64,000 bases of DNA from Charina bottae (taxonomy: Eukaryota > Chordata > Lepidosauria > Squamata > Charinaidae): NCBI GenBank assembly GCA_023362775.1, contig JALMGJ010000004.1, forward strand, positions 55,221,298 through 55,285,297, written 5' to 3'. The notes below the pieces were generated by a model. That model had not been told where the DNA came from and searched no databases. It was given only the letters and a program-made list of their open reading frames with translations. The position numbers were made by a program, and so were the translations under genes. Below, in pieces: positions 1 to 13,449 of this stretch (its first letter is position 1; the number at the start of each line of letters is the position of its first letter).

Positions 1-1154
<1,154 letters not shown>

Positions 1155-1252
1155 TTACAGTGCATGGGAGCGTCTATGAAGTACCCCTTTCTAAATTGTT
1201 ACAGTAATGCCAGTCTTTTTCCAGCATCAAAAGCCGCTCTTAGCAGTCTTTA

Positions 1253-1704
1253 CAGGTAGTCCTCGACTTACGACCATTTGTTTAACAATGGTCCGAAGTT
1301 ACGACGGTCTTGGAATGGGTGCTTAATGGCCTGTAAAGCACTTCCAAGCATTGCAAAATGTTGCACCACCACCCCGTGGTCACATGATTGCATTTCGGGC
1401 GCTTGGCAACTGGCTTGCATTTATGACTAGTTGCAGCATCTCGCAGTCACGTGATTGCATTTTGCGACTTTTTTGCCATTTTCCAGCAAAAAATGCCCAT
1501 TGGGGAAGCTGGATTCGCTTAACGGCCACAGTGATTTGCTTAACAACCCGAGGTTTGCTTAACAGCCACAGTGATTTGCTTAACCACCATAAAAATGGTC
1601 GTAAAATTGGATCTGGTCATGTGGCGACTCGACTTATGACCGCAACGACTTATGATGGACTTATGATCCGGTCCCAACTGTGGTCGTAAGTCGAGGACTA
1701 CCTG
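1253..1704. mobile_element. TA-flanked foldback MITE (CAGGTAGTCC family), copy 1
   Basis: A 452-bp element with inverted ends: CAGGTAGTCCTCGACTTACG at the left and its reverse complement at the right, each flanked by TA. The interior repeats the theme of the ends (TTACGACC, TTAACG, GGTCGTAA), so the whole unit can fold back on itself. TA target duplications and such ends suggest a Tc1/mariner or pogo/Tigger-type non-autonomous element; the superfamily is an inference. Apparent open frames inside it are incidental. Confidence 0.8.
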
Positions 1705-1706
1705 TA

Positions 1707-2469
1707 CGTGCATATGCATGCATACCTACTTCACTTCAGTGGGAAAAATGCTAAGTGATGCGGTTGTGCATACAGTATACTCCACTTGCAAAGACAGCTG
1801 GGAGTAGATTCCAAAGCAGCTGCATCAACCTGCACAAAGCAGCCCTTTTAACAATTTGGTAAGACATGTTTTGTATACTTTGTACACTATCCTGTGGGTT
1901 GTGAAACAACCCTTTCAAAGGATTTTTAAGGCCCTAATAAATACATTTCACACATGGAAATTTATTAGTATCAATTTCAACTCTGCAGCACGTAGGGGAG
2001 TAGAATATGAAAAAGCCTTTGACTCCAGCACATACCTAACAGTATTATTCAAATGTAAAATTCTCCAAATGTTTGATATATTTCTGGTCTAAAACAAGGT
2101 GCCGCCTGTTACGTCAATGTTAGGCTGTTTAGTACTTGGGATTAGATTCTGAAAAGGTCCTTTGAAAGGTGTAGGAACACAAAAGTAGCCTTGTCTGTGA
2201 CTCTTAAAGCAGCGGTATCTATTTCCATGATCATATAGCAGCTGGATCTTGGGAAAAGATGAGGCCGCTTTGAGCAGCTGCAGACGGATGCTATATTCAT
2301 GCTCCTGTATGCGCCAAAGCACTCTGAACTAGAATCCAAAGTACTGCATAGCTTTACTAATGATACACATTTTATGTTAATTCAATCATTAAAATGCAAA
2401 ATTGTGAGGAAATTCACTATGATTTTAGGAAATGTATTAGGTTTATACTGTTCATCATTCATAATTTGC
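1707..2469. other. Intron 3 stretch, no recognised element
   Basis: Non-coding sequence between two transposons. No repeat family recognised. Confidence 0.5.
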
Positions 2470-2471
2470 TA

Positions 2472-4072
2472 CAGTGGGGCAAAAAAGTATTTAGTCAGCC
2501 ACCAATTGTGCAAGTTCTCCCACTTAAAAAGATGAGAGCGGCCTGTAATTGACATCATAGGTAGACCTCAACTATGAGAGACAAAATGAGAAAACAAATC
2601 CAGACAATCACATTGTCTGATTCGGAAAGAATTTATTTGCAAATTATGGTGGAAAATAAGTATTTGGTCAATATCAAAAGTTCATCTCAATACTTTGTTA
2701 TATATCCTTTGTTGGCAATGACAGAGGCCAAACGTTTTCTGTAAGTCTTCACAAGGTTGGCACACACTGTTGCTGGTATGTTGGCACATTCCTCCATGCA
2801 GATCTCCCCTAGAGCAGTGATGTTTTGGGGCTGTCCCTGGGCAACACGGACTTTCAACTCCCTCCAAAGGTTTTCTATGGGGTTGAGATCTGGAGACTGG
2901 CTAGGCCACTCCAGGACCTTGAAATGCTTCTTACGAAGCCACTCCTTCGTTGCCCAGGCGGTGTGTTTGGGATCATTGTCATGCTGAAAGACCCAGCCAC
3001 ATTTCATCTTCAATGCCCTTGCTGATAGAAGGAGGTTTGCACTCAAAATCTCACGATACATGGCCCCATTCATTCTTTCCTGTACATGGAACAGTCGTCC
3101 TGGTCCCTTTGCAGAGAAACAGCCCCACAGCATGATGTTGCCACCCCCATGCTTCACAGTAGGTATGGTGTTTTTTGGATGCAACTCAGCATTCTCTCTC
3201 CTCCAAACACGATGAGTTGTGTTTCTACCAGACAGTTCTACTTTGGTTTCATCTGACCATATGACATTCTCCCAATCCTCTTCTGGATCATACAAATGCT
3301 CTCTAGCAAACTTCAGACGGGCCTGGACATGTACTGGCTTAAGCAGGGGGACACGTCTGGCACTGCAGGATCTGAGTCCCTGGCGGCGTAGTGTGTTACT
3401 GATGGTAGCCTGTTACGTTGGTCCCAGCTCTCTGCAGGTCATTCACTAGGTCCCCCCGTGTGGTTCTGGGATTTTTGATCACCGTTCTTGTGATCATTTT
3501 GACCCCACGGGATGAGATCTTGCGTGGAGCCCCAGATCGAGGGAGATTATCAGTGGTCTTGTATGTCTTCCATTTTCTAATTATTGCTCCCACAGTTGTT
3601 TTCTTCACACCAAGCTGCTTGCCTATTGCAGATTCAGTCTTCCCAGCCTGGTGCAGGTCTACAATTTTGTTTCTGGTGTCCTTCGACAGCTCTTTGGTCT
3701 TCACCATAGTGGAGTTTGGAGTGTGACTGTTTGAGGTTGTGGACAGGTATCTTTTATACTGATAACAAGTTCAAACAGGTGCCATTACTACAGGTAATGA
3801 GTGGAGGACAGAGGAGCCTCTTAAAGAAGAAGTTACAGGTCTGTGAGAGCCAGAAATCTTGCTTGTTTGTAGGTGACCAAATACTTATTTTCCACCATAA
3901 TTTGCAAATAAATTCTTTCCAAATCAGACAATGTGATTGTCTGGATTTGTTTTCTCATTTTGTCTCTCATAGTTGAGGTCTACCTATGATGTCAATTACA
4001 GGCCTCTCTCATCTTTTTAAGTGGGAGAACTTGCACAATTGGTGGCTGACTAAATACTTTTTTGCCCCACTG
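2472..4072 (-). mobile_element. Tc1-like DNA transposon, near full length, young
   Basis: A 1601-bp element flanked by TA. The terminal inverted repeats are about 199 bp (2472-2670 and 3874-4072) and differ at only about two positions by eye, both looking like decayed CpG or single changes. Ends begin CAGTGGGGCAAAAAAGTA. The transposase gene is on the minus strand. The element lies wholly inside RPS6KA3 intron 3, in the same sense as the gene. The close match of the two ends implies a recent insertion. Confidence 0.95.
2687..3707 (-). pseudogene. Tc1 transposase (DD34E), one 2-nt deletion
   Basis: Reads from [12 protein letters not shown] to a stop after KGYITKY. An N-terminal paired-type helix-turn-helix ([18 protein letters not shown]) is followed by the DDE catalytic core, with catalytic residues in [15 protein letters not shown] and NPIENLW. 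The span is 1021 nt; with two missing bases it would be 341 codons including the stop, the usual Tc1 length of about 340 residues. The frame breaks near 3400, where the stretch after AGTNVT shifts. All motif residues are otherwise present, so one small deletion is the only obvious lesion. Confidence 0.92.
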
Positions 4073-4119
4073 TAACAATAATTCCTAGATATTCAAATCT
4101 GAGCTTGGACAGCAAACTA

Positions 4120-4371
<252 letters not shown>

Positions 4372-4434
4372 CTAGAAAATAAAATAAAAATAAGTGGTTC
4401 AATTTAATGAGTGGAGTTCATGTCATTTTTTAAA

Positions 4435-4522
4435 ATAATTTTTATTAAGAGATTTTATATAATTGTAAAAGCAAACATACAATAAGAGAAAGAGAAAGAG
4501 AAAGAGAAAGAGAAAGAGAAAG

Positions 4523-4577
<55 letters not shown>

Positions 4578-4905
4578 AAAGCAAGTGGATAAGTAAAAAA
4601 GTAAATAGAGGGGAAAAAAGAAAAGAAAAAGAATAAAGAAAATATATAAAGGATCTGGTCCCAACAAATAAATTTATAATCTATCCTCCCTCTTTAAGGT
4701 TATGTCATAATACCCTTCCCATGTTTTTCCCTTTCTAATTATCAAACCATAAACCAGTTCATTTTTTTCCATTTTCAGCAAAAAGTCCATTAAGGGTTTC
4801 CAGTCACTAATAAATGTACTTGTTGTCTTCTCCCTAATCAAACAAGTCAATTTTGCCATTGAGTGGTGTTCATTACAGAACATTTTTTAAAAAAAGATAC
4901 ATGTA
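4435..4905 (-). mobile_element. 5'-truncated L1 LINE fragment (ORF2 C-terminus and 3' UTR)
   Basis: The minus-strand frame at 4883-4674 ends DWKPLMDFLLKMEKNELVYG and resembles the C-terminus of the intact L1 ORF2 at 47.8 kb (EWKPLTDYL... KLIWGF). It is followed on the minus strand by pyrimidine-rich 3' UTR containing the microsatellite at 4481-4578, and by an A-rich end near 4435. This is a short, older L1 insertion in intron 2. Confidence 0.7.
4481..4578. repeat. (AGAGAA)n / (GAAA)n microsatellite
   Basis: About 100 bp of purine-only repeat: six-base AGAGAA units pass into four-base GAAA units. It lies in the 3' UTR of the L1 fragment. It produces a long meaningless Phe/Ser frame on the minus strand. 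Confidence 0.95.
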
Positions 4906-5532
4906 ATTATGAGAAAATAAACAAGACAAAAACAGATTTCATTGAATATAATTTTGATGCAACAGGGAAAACAGACAAGTAGTCATGATTGATACCACAC
5001 TATGAAATGCATACTCAGTAAAAAGAAATGCAACAAAATAGAGGCAAGATTATGTAGTTGTGAACCTTTCCAATTTAAATTAGTTAAAAAGGGAAAATAG
5101 ACATCTGGTATTATTATCAGCATAACAGAAATATTTATACCATTATCTCATGCTACTTCTCAAATGTTTTTTAAACAGTTTTTAATACTAGCAGTTCAAG
5201 AAGTTCCTCAATAATACCTGAGTTTTTTAACTATAGTTCATACCTTATGTATTAAGTGGGTAAAGCAGAAGCAAAATTGCTTCACTTCCAATTTTGGTGC
5301 TGTAGAAGAGGGACTTCTGGATGTCATAGCATGAAATTTCAGAAATTTCCATTATGAACATGAGAAATGAGAAGCACTGACTTGGACTACTCCTTTCCCT
5401 ATCTACATTTAGCACAAAGTCACTGGAGTTTCATGTACTAAAGAAGAAGAGTTTCTAGATTACTCTAGGTTCCTGCCAAACTGCCTCAAAGCAGTGCTAT
5501 TTGTAACAATACAAAATATGTAATTAATGCAA

Positions 5533-5865
5533 GGTAAAGGTAAAGGTTCCCCCCGCACATTTGTGCAGTTGTGTCCAACTCTAGGGGCCGCTGCTCATCT
5601 CCATTTGTTAGCTGAAGAGCCAGCGTTGACCGAAGATGCTTCCATGGTCATGGGACTGCATGACGCATGCGGAACGCTGTTACCTTCCCACCGAAGTGGT
5701 ACCTATTTATCTACTTGCATTTGCATGCTTTTGAATTGCTAGGTTGGCAAGAGCTGGGGCTAGTGTGGGAGCTCACTCCGTCACGCGGGGCTAGGGATTC
5801 GAACCTCCGAACTTGTGATCTTCCGATTGACAAGCTTGGTGTCTTACCCGCTGAGCCACCACGCC
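5533..5865 (-). mobile_element. Sauria-type SINE, copy A
   Basis: The minus-strand 5' end (right) has tRNA-like A and B boxes (GTGGCTCAGCGGGT..., GGTTCGAATCC). The middle carries SINE core sequence, and the left (3') end has the Bov-B-like tail with repeated ACCTTT units. An 8-bp target duplication TAATGCAA flanks it (5525-5532 and 5866-5873). Confidence 0.92.
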
Positions 5866-5873
5866 TAATGCAA

Positions 5874-7282
5874 ACCCACAAAGAAATGTGTTCATGTCTC
5901 CCTTTATTTAAACTTTTATTCACTAAAAGTGGTCAAGTTTGCACCTAGCCACTCCTCCAAGGTCAAGCAGAGCAAAAAATATATACAAAATGTTAATTTC
6001 ATAATCATTTGAAAATAAGATTTGGCTGAGCCAAATCATGGCTCCCCACCTCCTTCTCCAAAGACAAAATTGGTGCTTGGGAGTTAAACTGGCTGGATAT
6101 CACCCCTCTTCAAAATCCAGCTAATAAAGATAAATAAAGATAATTTATTTAAGCAGCTATAAAGAAACTAGATTAAATCATAGAGCATATCAGCATGATT
6201 AACTGTAATAGCTTAACACTGATACATTAGTTACTGAAACAAATAGTAGGCCTTGTCAGAAACATCCTGATGACTATGATGGTTAACCTTACACACATCC
6301 ACATATACTATGCTCTTCACCAGATTTGGTTGTACCAGTTTTCTGGACTTTTCCCTCCTAAATATTAAGCAAAAGCTTTTGTTAGACTTAACACATCTAT
6401 TTTACTTTAAACACCCAACTCCCAACAACAGGGTCACAAAACCTCATTCCTACCCATTAGATGAAATCATTACACTTCTACAACTTATGTGATCCTTGGA
6501 GATTTTTTTTTTTTAAAAAAGAGGCTCACATAAAGATTACCCAGTCCTCTAGTACCAAATAGTGTGATAAAACAGATTTTTTCTTGAATTTTTCATATAT
6601 AAGCCTCCCATTACCACATCCGATGTATAATGAACATGGATATTTTGCTACTAAATTTAAACAGAATTCCTTCTACTGATATATTCTGTTATATTAAGAT
6701 ATGTCAGATAAATGAGTCAAAAGGCATATTACATCCACCCACAATCTGGACCCAGTTTGGTCACCGCTGCTGCCTAAATAAAAGAATGAGGATACTGAAT
6801 GGACAAGAATGTAGAAGATCAAACAGGGATGCCAAAGGAAGTATAACTATGAGAAACGTAACTCTAGAGACTAAGTATGAAGTGTTCTGTCACAAATAGC
6901 CCAGTCATAGCTGTGAAATTTCTCATCCCTTTAGCAAGCCGTTAAGAATTCAGATATGTTGTCTTCTTGAATCTGTGAAATGATAAATTCAACACAGATG
7001 TAAATGGATTTTCTGGTTCTTTTCCATCCCACAGTGTCATATTAAAATGTCCTTGGCATATTAAAGTCTGTTTAGAGTCTAAAGAGTTTTAATTTCTTTT
7101 AAGTAATATTAAAGCCCAGACTTCACAAAATTACTAGCACTGAAATTTTTATCACTTTATGAAACATCTTAAATGATTTAGGAAATTCTAGTCTAAAGCT
7201 GTACTAACTAGCTTGTTAAAAAATCTGGGAAAAAATAATAGAATTATTTAATCCAAATATTCAACATTATTGAAAAACAACT
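5874..7282. other. Intron 2 stretch, no recognised element
   Basis: AT-rich non-coding sequence; no family recognised. Confidence 0.5.
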
Positions 7283-8232
7283 TTTTTATTATTTATTTAT
7301 TTATTTATTTATTTATTATTTATTTATTTATTTATTTATTGCATTTTTCCACTGCCCATCTCAAGAATTACTCTGGGCAGTTTACAAGCGAATTTAAAAC
7401 AGTAAAAAATTAAGTATCGGTTAAAAGAAATACATTATAAAATATACATATATAAATATACTAAAAACTCTACAATATAAAATATGAAAGCTAAAACCCA
7501 AGATGGTAAGATTGCAGCCTTGATAAAATTCCCGGGCCGCATCAAGGTGCCAGCCATCCCCATGACGAACTATCCCCCCTCCCACCCCAAGCGAGGTGGC
7601 ACAGCCACGTCTTGAGCCCCCTTTGGAAGGCCGGGAGAGTGGGGGCTTGTCTTATCTCTGGGGATAGCTTATTCCAGAGGGCGGGGGCTATGGCCCCATG
7701 TAGAGTGCGTTGCAATAGTCTATGCGGGAGATGACTAGGGCATGAGTGACTGACCGGAGGGACTCCCGATCCAGGAAGGGGCATAGCTGGCGCACAACAT
7801 GAAGTTGGGCAAAGGCTCCCCTGGCCACGGCTGCCACCTGCTCTTTGAGCAGGAGCCATGAGTCCAGGAGAACACCCAGGTTCCACACCGGATCTGTCTG
7901 GGGCAGTGCAACCCCATCCAGAACTAAAGATGGTAAGTTTCCGGATGCAGAGGAGCCCCCAACCCACAGCCACTCCATCTTACCAGGGTTCCACTGAAGC
8001 CTGTTGTTCCCCATCCAGACCCCTACAGCCTCCAGGCACCGAGAGAGGGTGGCCACAGCTTCACCTAAGTCACCCGGGATGGATTATCTCACCCAGCGGT
8101 TTCATGTAGATGTTAAAGAGAAGCAGAAAGAGTACCGAACCCTGTGGCACCTCACAAAGGAGGGGCCATGGGCCGGATCTCTCGCTCCCTATCAACACCG
8201 ATTGGGACCAGCCCTGGAGGAAGGAGGTTACC
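7283..8232 (-). mobile_element. L2 LINE 3' fragment, 5'-truncated and decayed
   Basis: The left end is a (TTTA)n run (7283-7340), the 3' tail on the minus strand. Next comes a 3' UTR with the L2-type segment (GGGCAG ... GATGGGC). The frame at 8056-7688 resembles the L2 RT C-terminal region found intact at 41-42 kb (CLEAVGVWMGNNRLQWNPGK, WNLGVLLDSWL, ISRIDYCNALYMG). Frameshifts separate the pieces. Confidence 0.88.
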
Positions 8233-8550
8233 TATCAAAACAGTTTCAGTATCCTTTCTTGAGTGAAAGACAGACTGAAATGAATAAATAGTACCTCAGC
8301 ATCCTAAGATGAATGTGCCAAAATAGCCTGATTCTAAATTAGATAGGTCAGTTTATGTTAGTGACTGTGGGAAAGTGGAGGATGAGGCTTTTGAAGGTTT
8401 ATCTCATAGGAGGCAACTCAGTCCAGATGTGAAGACATGGAAAAAAGCATTTCAAAGAGACTCTACCTTAATTAATTCAATATAACCGAGGCTGGGAATT
8501 TACCACTATAATTTAAAAATTCTGTATTTACCCCAGAGTAGCATTAATTT

Positions 8551-9333
8551 TTTGTTGTTGTTTATTCGTTCAGTCGCTTCCGACTCTTCGTGACTTCATG
8601 GACCAGCCCACGCCAGAGCTTCCTGTTGGCTGTCGCCACCCCCAGCTCCCCCAAGGTCGAGTCCATCACCTCCAGAATATCATCCATCCATCTTGCCCTT
8701 GGTCGGCCCCTTTTTCTTGCCTTTTGCCTTCCACTTTCCCTAGCATCAGCATCTTCTCCAGGGTATTCTGTCTTCTCATTATGTGGCCAAAGTACTTCAG
8801 TTTTGCCTTTAATATCCTTCCCTCAAGTGAGCAGTCTGGCTTTATTTCCTGGAGTATGGACTGGTTTGATCTTCTTGAAGTCCAAGGCACTCTCAGAATT
8901 TTCCTCCAGCACCACAGTTCAAAAGCATCTATCTTCCTTCGCTCAGCCTTCCATATGGTCCAGCTCTCGCAGCCATAGGTTACTACGGGGAATACCATTG
9001 CTTTAACTATGCGGACTTTTGTTGACAGTGTGATGTCTCTGCTCTTAACTATTTTATCGAGATTTGTCATTGCTCTCCTCCCAAGAAGTAAACGTCTTCT
9101 GATTTCCTGGCTGCAGTCAGTGTCTGCAGTAATCTTTGAGCCTAGAAATACAAAGTCTATCACTGCCTCCACATTTTCTCCCTCTATTTGCCAGTTATCA
9201 ATCAAGCTGGTTGCCATAATCTTGGTTTTTTTGAGGTTTAACTGCAACCCAGCTTTTGCACTTTCTTCTTTCACCTTCATCATAAGGCTCCTCAGCTCCT
9301 CCTCGCTTTCAGCCCTCAAAGTGGTATCAAAGA
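8551..9333 (-). mobile_element. Bov-B (RTE clade) LINE, 5'-truncated
   Basis: The 3' end on the minus strand holds the typical Bov-B terminus (GTCGCTTCCGACTCTTCGTGAC on the plus strand near 8573). The frame 9319-8666 (217 codons) carries Bov-B RT C-terminal sequence: ESEEELRSLMMKVKEES, FLGSKITAD, RIVKAMVFPVVTYGCESWT, AFELWCWRK, YFGHIMRR. It begins just after the YADD catalytic box would lie, so the enzyme core is missing. This LINE supplies the tail of the Sauria SINEs seen in the same window. Confidence 0.9.
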
Positions 9334-9345
9334 TACCTTCCTGAA

Positions 9346-10809
9346 AGTGTTTTATTCTTGCTTCCAGCTACTGTCTATAGCAAATTACTATTTGAGGAAA
9401 ATGGCAAAATTCCTTCACCACAACCACAGAGGTATGAGAATTGACTGAGTTAGCATTCAGCATAACTGAAAGCAGCTAGCTAAAGGGAAACATGTAGTAT
9501 CCAGTACTTCATTATTGTTGTTCCCCACACCAAATATCTTGTCTCATTCCTTATTGTTAGGATAAGCCCTATAGAAGATTATAGTGTCTACTTCAATTTC
9601 AGGAAATTTCAGATGGACCAAAATGTTTAGCATGGTTTCAATCCCATACTTGTTTACATTTGAGAAAGCTTATCAGAAACAGTAGACCTTTGAGTACAGT
9701 TCATGCTAATAATTAAGATAATTTTGTTTCTCTAGACTGCTTATGAACAAGAACTGCCCATTTGGGATTTAATAAAGTCTAAGTCAGCTAGAGAAAAAGC
9801 CAAATCTACTCTTTCACTGTTAAAAAATCTAACTCCATACAAATAAGTTCAGAAAATTATCAAAATTAGGTTTTAAAGCTTACTAACTTAATTTAACAGC
9901 TGCCATAAAATTGTATGCATGAAGTACAGCAGTCATGCATAACTATACATCAGTTTCATGAAGTCATTAAAAGCTACAGGAACACTATCAATTTTAAGCA
10001 CATAAGCTTTTGCCAGATCATTGTGTAAAAAGTAACAACATACAATCAGAAGTGTAGTTAAAGAAGTATATTTAATTTTTCTTAATAAGCCATCAGGAAA
10101 GCCCAAGACCTTAAGCCCTTACTGATACAATGTTCCAGTAGTTAAACATTTCCTATTAGAACATTGTCTATTTCTGTGCAAAGCAACAACAAACAAAAAG
10201 GGAAAGAGCTACATTCAATGTAATGGAAGCAAACCAGCAACAGCCGATTTGGAGAGTGTATGAGAAACTAATGTGAAATTTGTCACACTAATGGATGCTT
10301 TTTCACTAATGAATGGGCACTAATACAACCAACAGCTATTAATGAAGAGAAAACAGAAAAAGATAATTAACAATGTATTGCCTCATAAAGTTACTGAGCA
10401 TCACTCATTTCTCCTACCATGCATAAAGTAGCAGAGTGTATAAGTTCCCCATATAACACATTATTTTGTCACAACCTTATAGTAGCTTTATAAGGAGGAC
10501 CAGTATGATTTTTCCTATGCTGCACACTGGGGAGGACAAGATGGAATAAATGGTTTAAATTAACTAGAGTATTCACAGCCAGGGTGAAATTCCAATCAGG
10601 ATCTCCCTAATTTATAGCTCATTCTTAGTCATTATGGCTTAGTCATTTGTAGGTCATCCTTAGTCATTGTGAAACACGAACTGAATAGTTTTATATTCCT
10701 AGCTTTAAGCAGTTGACATGTATCTTTGATGAATGTTATAATCATCAACTATTTAATATTATTATTACTTGACTATTAAGCCACACCAGTGAAATTAGCT
10801 TTTTATATA
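9346..10809. other. Intron 2 stretch, no recognised element
   Basis: AT-rich non-coding sequence without recognised repeats or RNA genes. Confidence 0.5.
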
Positions 10810-11199
10810 TAGTTGCAATCAAAATTATTCAACCCGCATTGCAAATCAGGTTTATTGTCAAAATTTACAGACTTTCAGCTGTTTGCAATGAACAAATCAA
10901 ACAAAAGCAATTGAAAAAGCTCAACACAACGAATGCTTCAAGTGGTTTCCCCAGATTCAACTGGAAATGCAACTTATAATGACTTCTCCAGTCTCAAAAT
11001 TATTCAACCCCCTAAATAGAATCCGTCACAACAGCACACATACTGTACAGTATGCAAAACAGGTGTTGTCTCAAGCACACCTGATGCAACTGATCAAGGG
11101 CTTCATTAGTTGCACCAGGTGTGCTTGAGCTGGAACACATGAAATGCCTGAACTGGCTTGGGGTTTGTTGAGTGTCACATTTGACTGCATGTTAGAAAT

Positions 11200-12681
11200 A
11201 TGGCTACGTCAAAGGAATGGTCCAAAAAGGTAAGAGAAGAGATCATCGCCTTTCACAAACAAGGAACAGGATACAAAAAGATAGCGAAGGCACTGAATGT
11301 TCCTAGAGACACCATTGGAAGCATAGTTCGCAAGTTCAAAGTTAAAGGAACAGTGGTTACACTACCTGGATGGGGCAGAAAAAGAAGCTGTCAATGGCTG
11401 CAACCAGATTTCTGAGAAGGCAGGTTGAGAGAAACCCTTGAGTGACTGCAAAAGACCTGCAGCAAGACTTGGTGGCAACAGGCACTGAGGTTTCAGTGAG
11501 CACAGTAATGTTAGAGATATCGGGTTTCAACCAAGCACGTCTCACACAAGCTTGGAGGAGGGGCAGTCCTGCTGCAGCCTAATCTTACTTGCTTTGTGTG
11601 GGAGGGGCTTGAATTCTGATTTCCTGTTCCTGTTCTTTTCCTGCTTGAATCTCCACCAGGGAGGATGGTCATCCATGGCTGTCCACGTTGCTCATACTTG
11701 CATTCAGCAAGGCCACATTAAGAAGACTGTGGGTTTGGTCAGAACCTATCGTTCGCACGCATGAACCGTTTGCTACCATGAAACTGATCTACAATAAAAC
11801 TGTAAGCTATTTTTCTGTAACTTTACATTAACGTGTGAAGTGTGTTTATTTTACTCTGAACTTGAGCCTTATGTGCAAGATTATTACTGGGCGCTTTTTA
11901 CTCTGCTAAACTAGATAAACGCTGCGTGGGATTTTCCTGTTACTAGCATCTCAGAATCCCCAACAAGTAAGGCGCGTACTAAACACAGAACGTTGCCATG
12001 CCAGACCTCCAAGACGTACACCACTACTGACCCAAAAGCACAAGAAAAGTCGGCTCCAATATGCTCACAATCGTATAAATAACCCACAGAAGTTTTGGGG
12101 TTCTGTTCTGTGGAGCAATGAAACAAAACTGGAATTTTTCGGCCCGATGGATCAGCGGTATGTCTGGAGGAAGAAAAATGAAGCATACGCTGAAAAGAAC
12201 ACTCTGCCTACAGTTAAGCATGGTGGTGCTCGGTGATGCTCTGCGGCTGCTTTGCATCCTCTGGCACTGGAAACCTGCAACGTGTGGAAGGCAAGATGGA
12301 TTCACTGAAGTATCAGGAACTCCTAGGAGAAAACGTCATGCCTTCTGTAAGGAAGCTGAAGCTTGGACGTCATTGGACCTTCCAGCAGGACAATGATCCC
12401 AAGCATACCTCAAATTCCACTAAGGCTTGGATGCAGAAGTAGTCCTGGAAGATTCTACAGTGGCCATCACAGTCACCTGACCTGAACCCCATAGAAAATC
12501 TCTGGTGGGATTTGAAGAAGGCGGTTGCAGCACGCAAACCCAAGAATATTACTGAACTGGAGGCCATTGCTCATGAGGAATGGGCTAGGATTCCTCAGGA
12601 ACGCTGACAGAAGCTGGTGTCTGGCTATGCATCTCGTTTGCAGCAGGTCATAACAGCAGAAGGGTGCTCTACTGAGTACTG
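11200..12681 (+). pseudogene. Tc1 transposase, broken by insertion and frameshifts
   Basis: Starts MATSKEWSKKVREEIIAFHK with an N-terminal HTH, then breaks near 11400. After the insertion the catalytic core appears in different frames: LWSNETKLEFF at about 12100, QDNDPKHTSNS at about 12395 and NPIENLW at about 12487. The first catalytic aspartate is asparagine (AAT). It cannot make active enzyme. Confidence 0.88.
11543..11968. mobile_element. Foreign insertion in the Tc1 copy, possibly a solo LTR
   Basis: About 425 bp with no transposase similarity splits the Tc1 gene between the codons for ..HV and KARTKH. It has an AATAAA at about 11792 and TG/CA-like dinucleotides near its ends, which would suit a solo LTR, but I cannot fix its ends or a clean target duplication. 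The origin is uncertain. Confidence 0.4.
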
Positions 12682-13449
12682 AAGATGCTTGCCATGAAGG
12701 GGTTGAATAATTTTGAGACTGGAGAAGTCATTATAAGTTGCATTTACAGTTAAATTTGGGGACACCACTTGAAGCATTCGTTGTGTTGAGCTATTTTAAT
12801 TGCTTTTGTTTGATTTGTTCATTGCAAACAGCTGAAAGTCTGTAAATTTTGAAAATAAACCTGATTTGCAATGGGGGTTGAATAATTTAGATTGCAACTG
12901 TGTATTTTTTATATATAGAAAGTTACTGTACATTTTTTCCAAACAGCACTGGAGGTAGTCAGAGCTATTTAAGCTTTTGAGCTCAATTCTCTGCAGGAAT
13001 CCAAATTAACGCATCCCCAACAATTGTTTTCTCTAGCGAAGGGGCTGTAATTGGTTCTGAACTTTAAACCAGAATCTACATTCCTAAGTATTATTTTGTG
13101 TTCTCCACTCTGGGATGCTAAGCAGGTAAGGAAGGAAAAGTTTATTTATGCTCAATGATCGCATGACATACATTATCCTATAAACTGCCATGTAAAACAT
13201 AAATTTAAAATTCAATTCAGTACATCCTTCATAGACAGCAACACACAATGCAGTAACAAACTGCAGTAGAAATTACCCAAAATTTTGCAACAAACCCAGA
13301 TGTAATCATTAGATTGTCCATTAAAAGAAGGAACACAAAGCTTTTGTCCTTACACCATAATGAACAGAAAAAGACAATTAAGAATATATCAACTGATTAG
13401 ACTTTTTCTAACGAACAGGTATACGGACTTTCCTACAAAGTAGTTCCAT

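Larger units (their letters stand above)
10811..12900 (+). mobile_element. Tc1-like DNA transposon, older, with an internal insertion
   Basis: Inverted repeats of about 200 bp (10811-11011 and 12700-12899) share AGTTGCAATC, ATTATTCAACCC and AACAAATCAAACAAAAGCAA, with more mismatches than the copy at 2.5 kb. The total of 2090 bp is about 430 bp longer than expected because foreign sequence interrupts the gene at about 11543-11968. The family is distinct from the other Tc1 copies here. Confidence 0.9.

Noticed and set aside
1351..1689. 112-codon plus-strand frame
   Set aside because: Lies wholly in the foldback MITE and shows no protein similarity.
4455..4667. Phe/Ser-repeat open frame
   Set aside because: Translation of a GAAA-type microsatellite.
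5780..5865. tRNA-like A and B boxes at the ends of the Sauria SINEs
   Set aside because: These are SINE heads, with Bov-B tails and target duplications, not functional tRNA genes.
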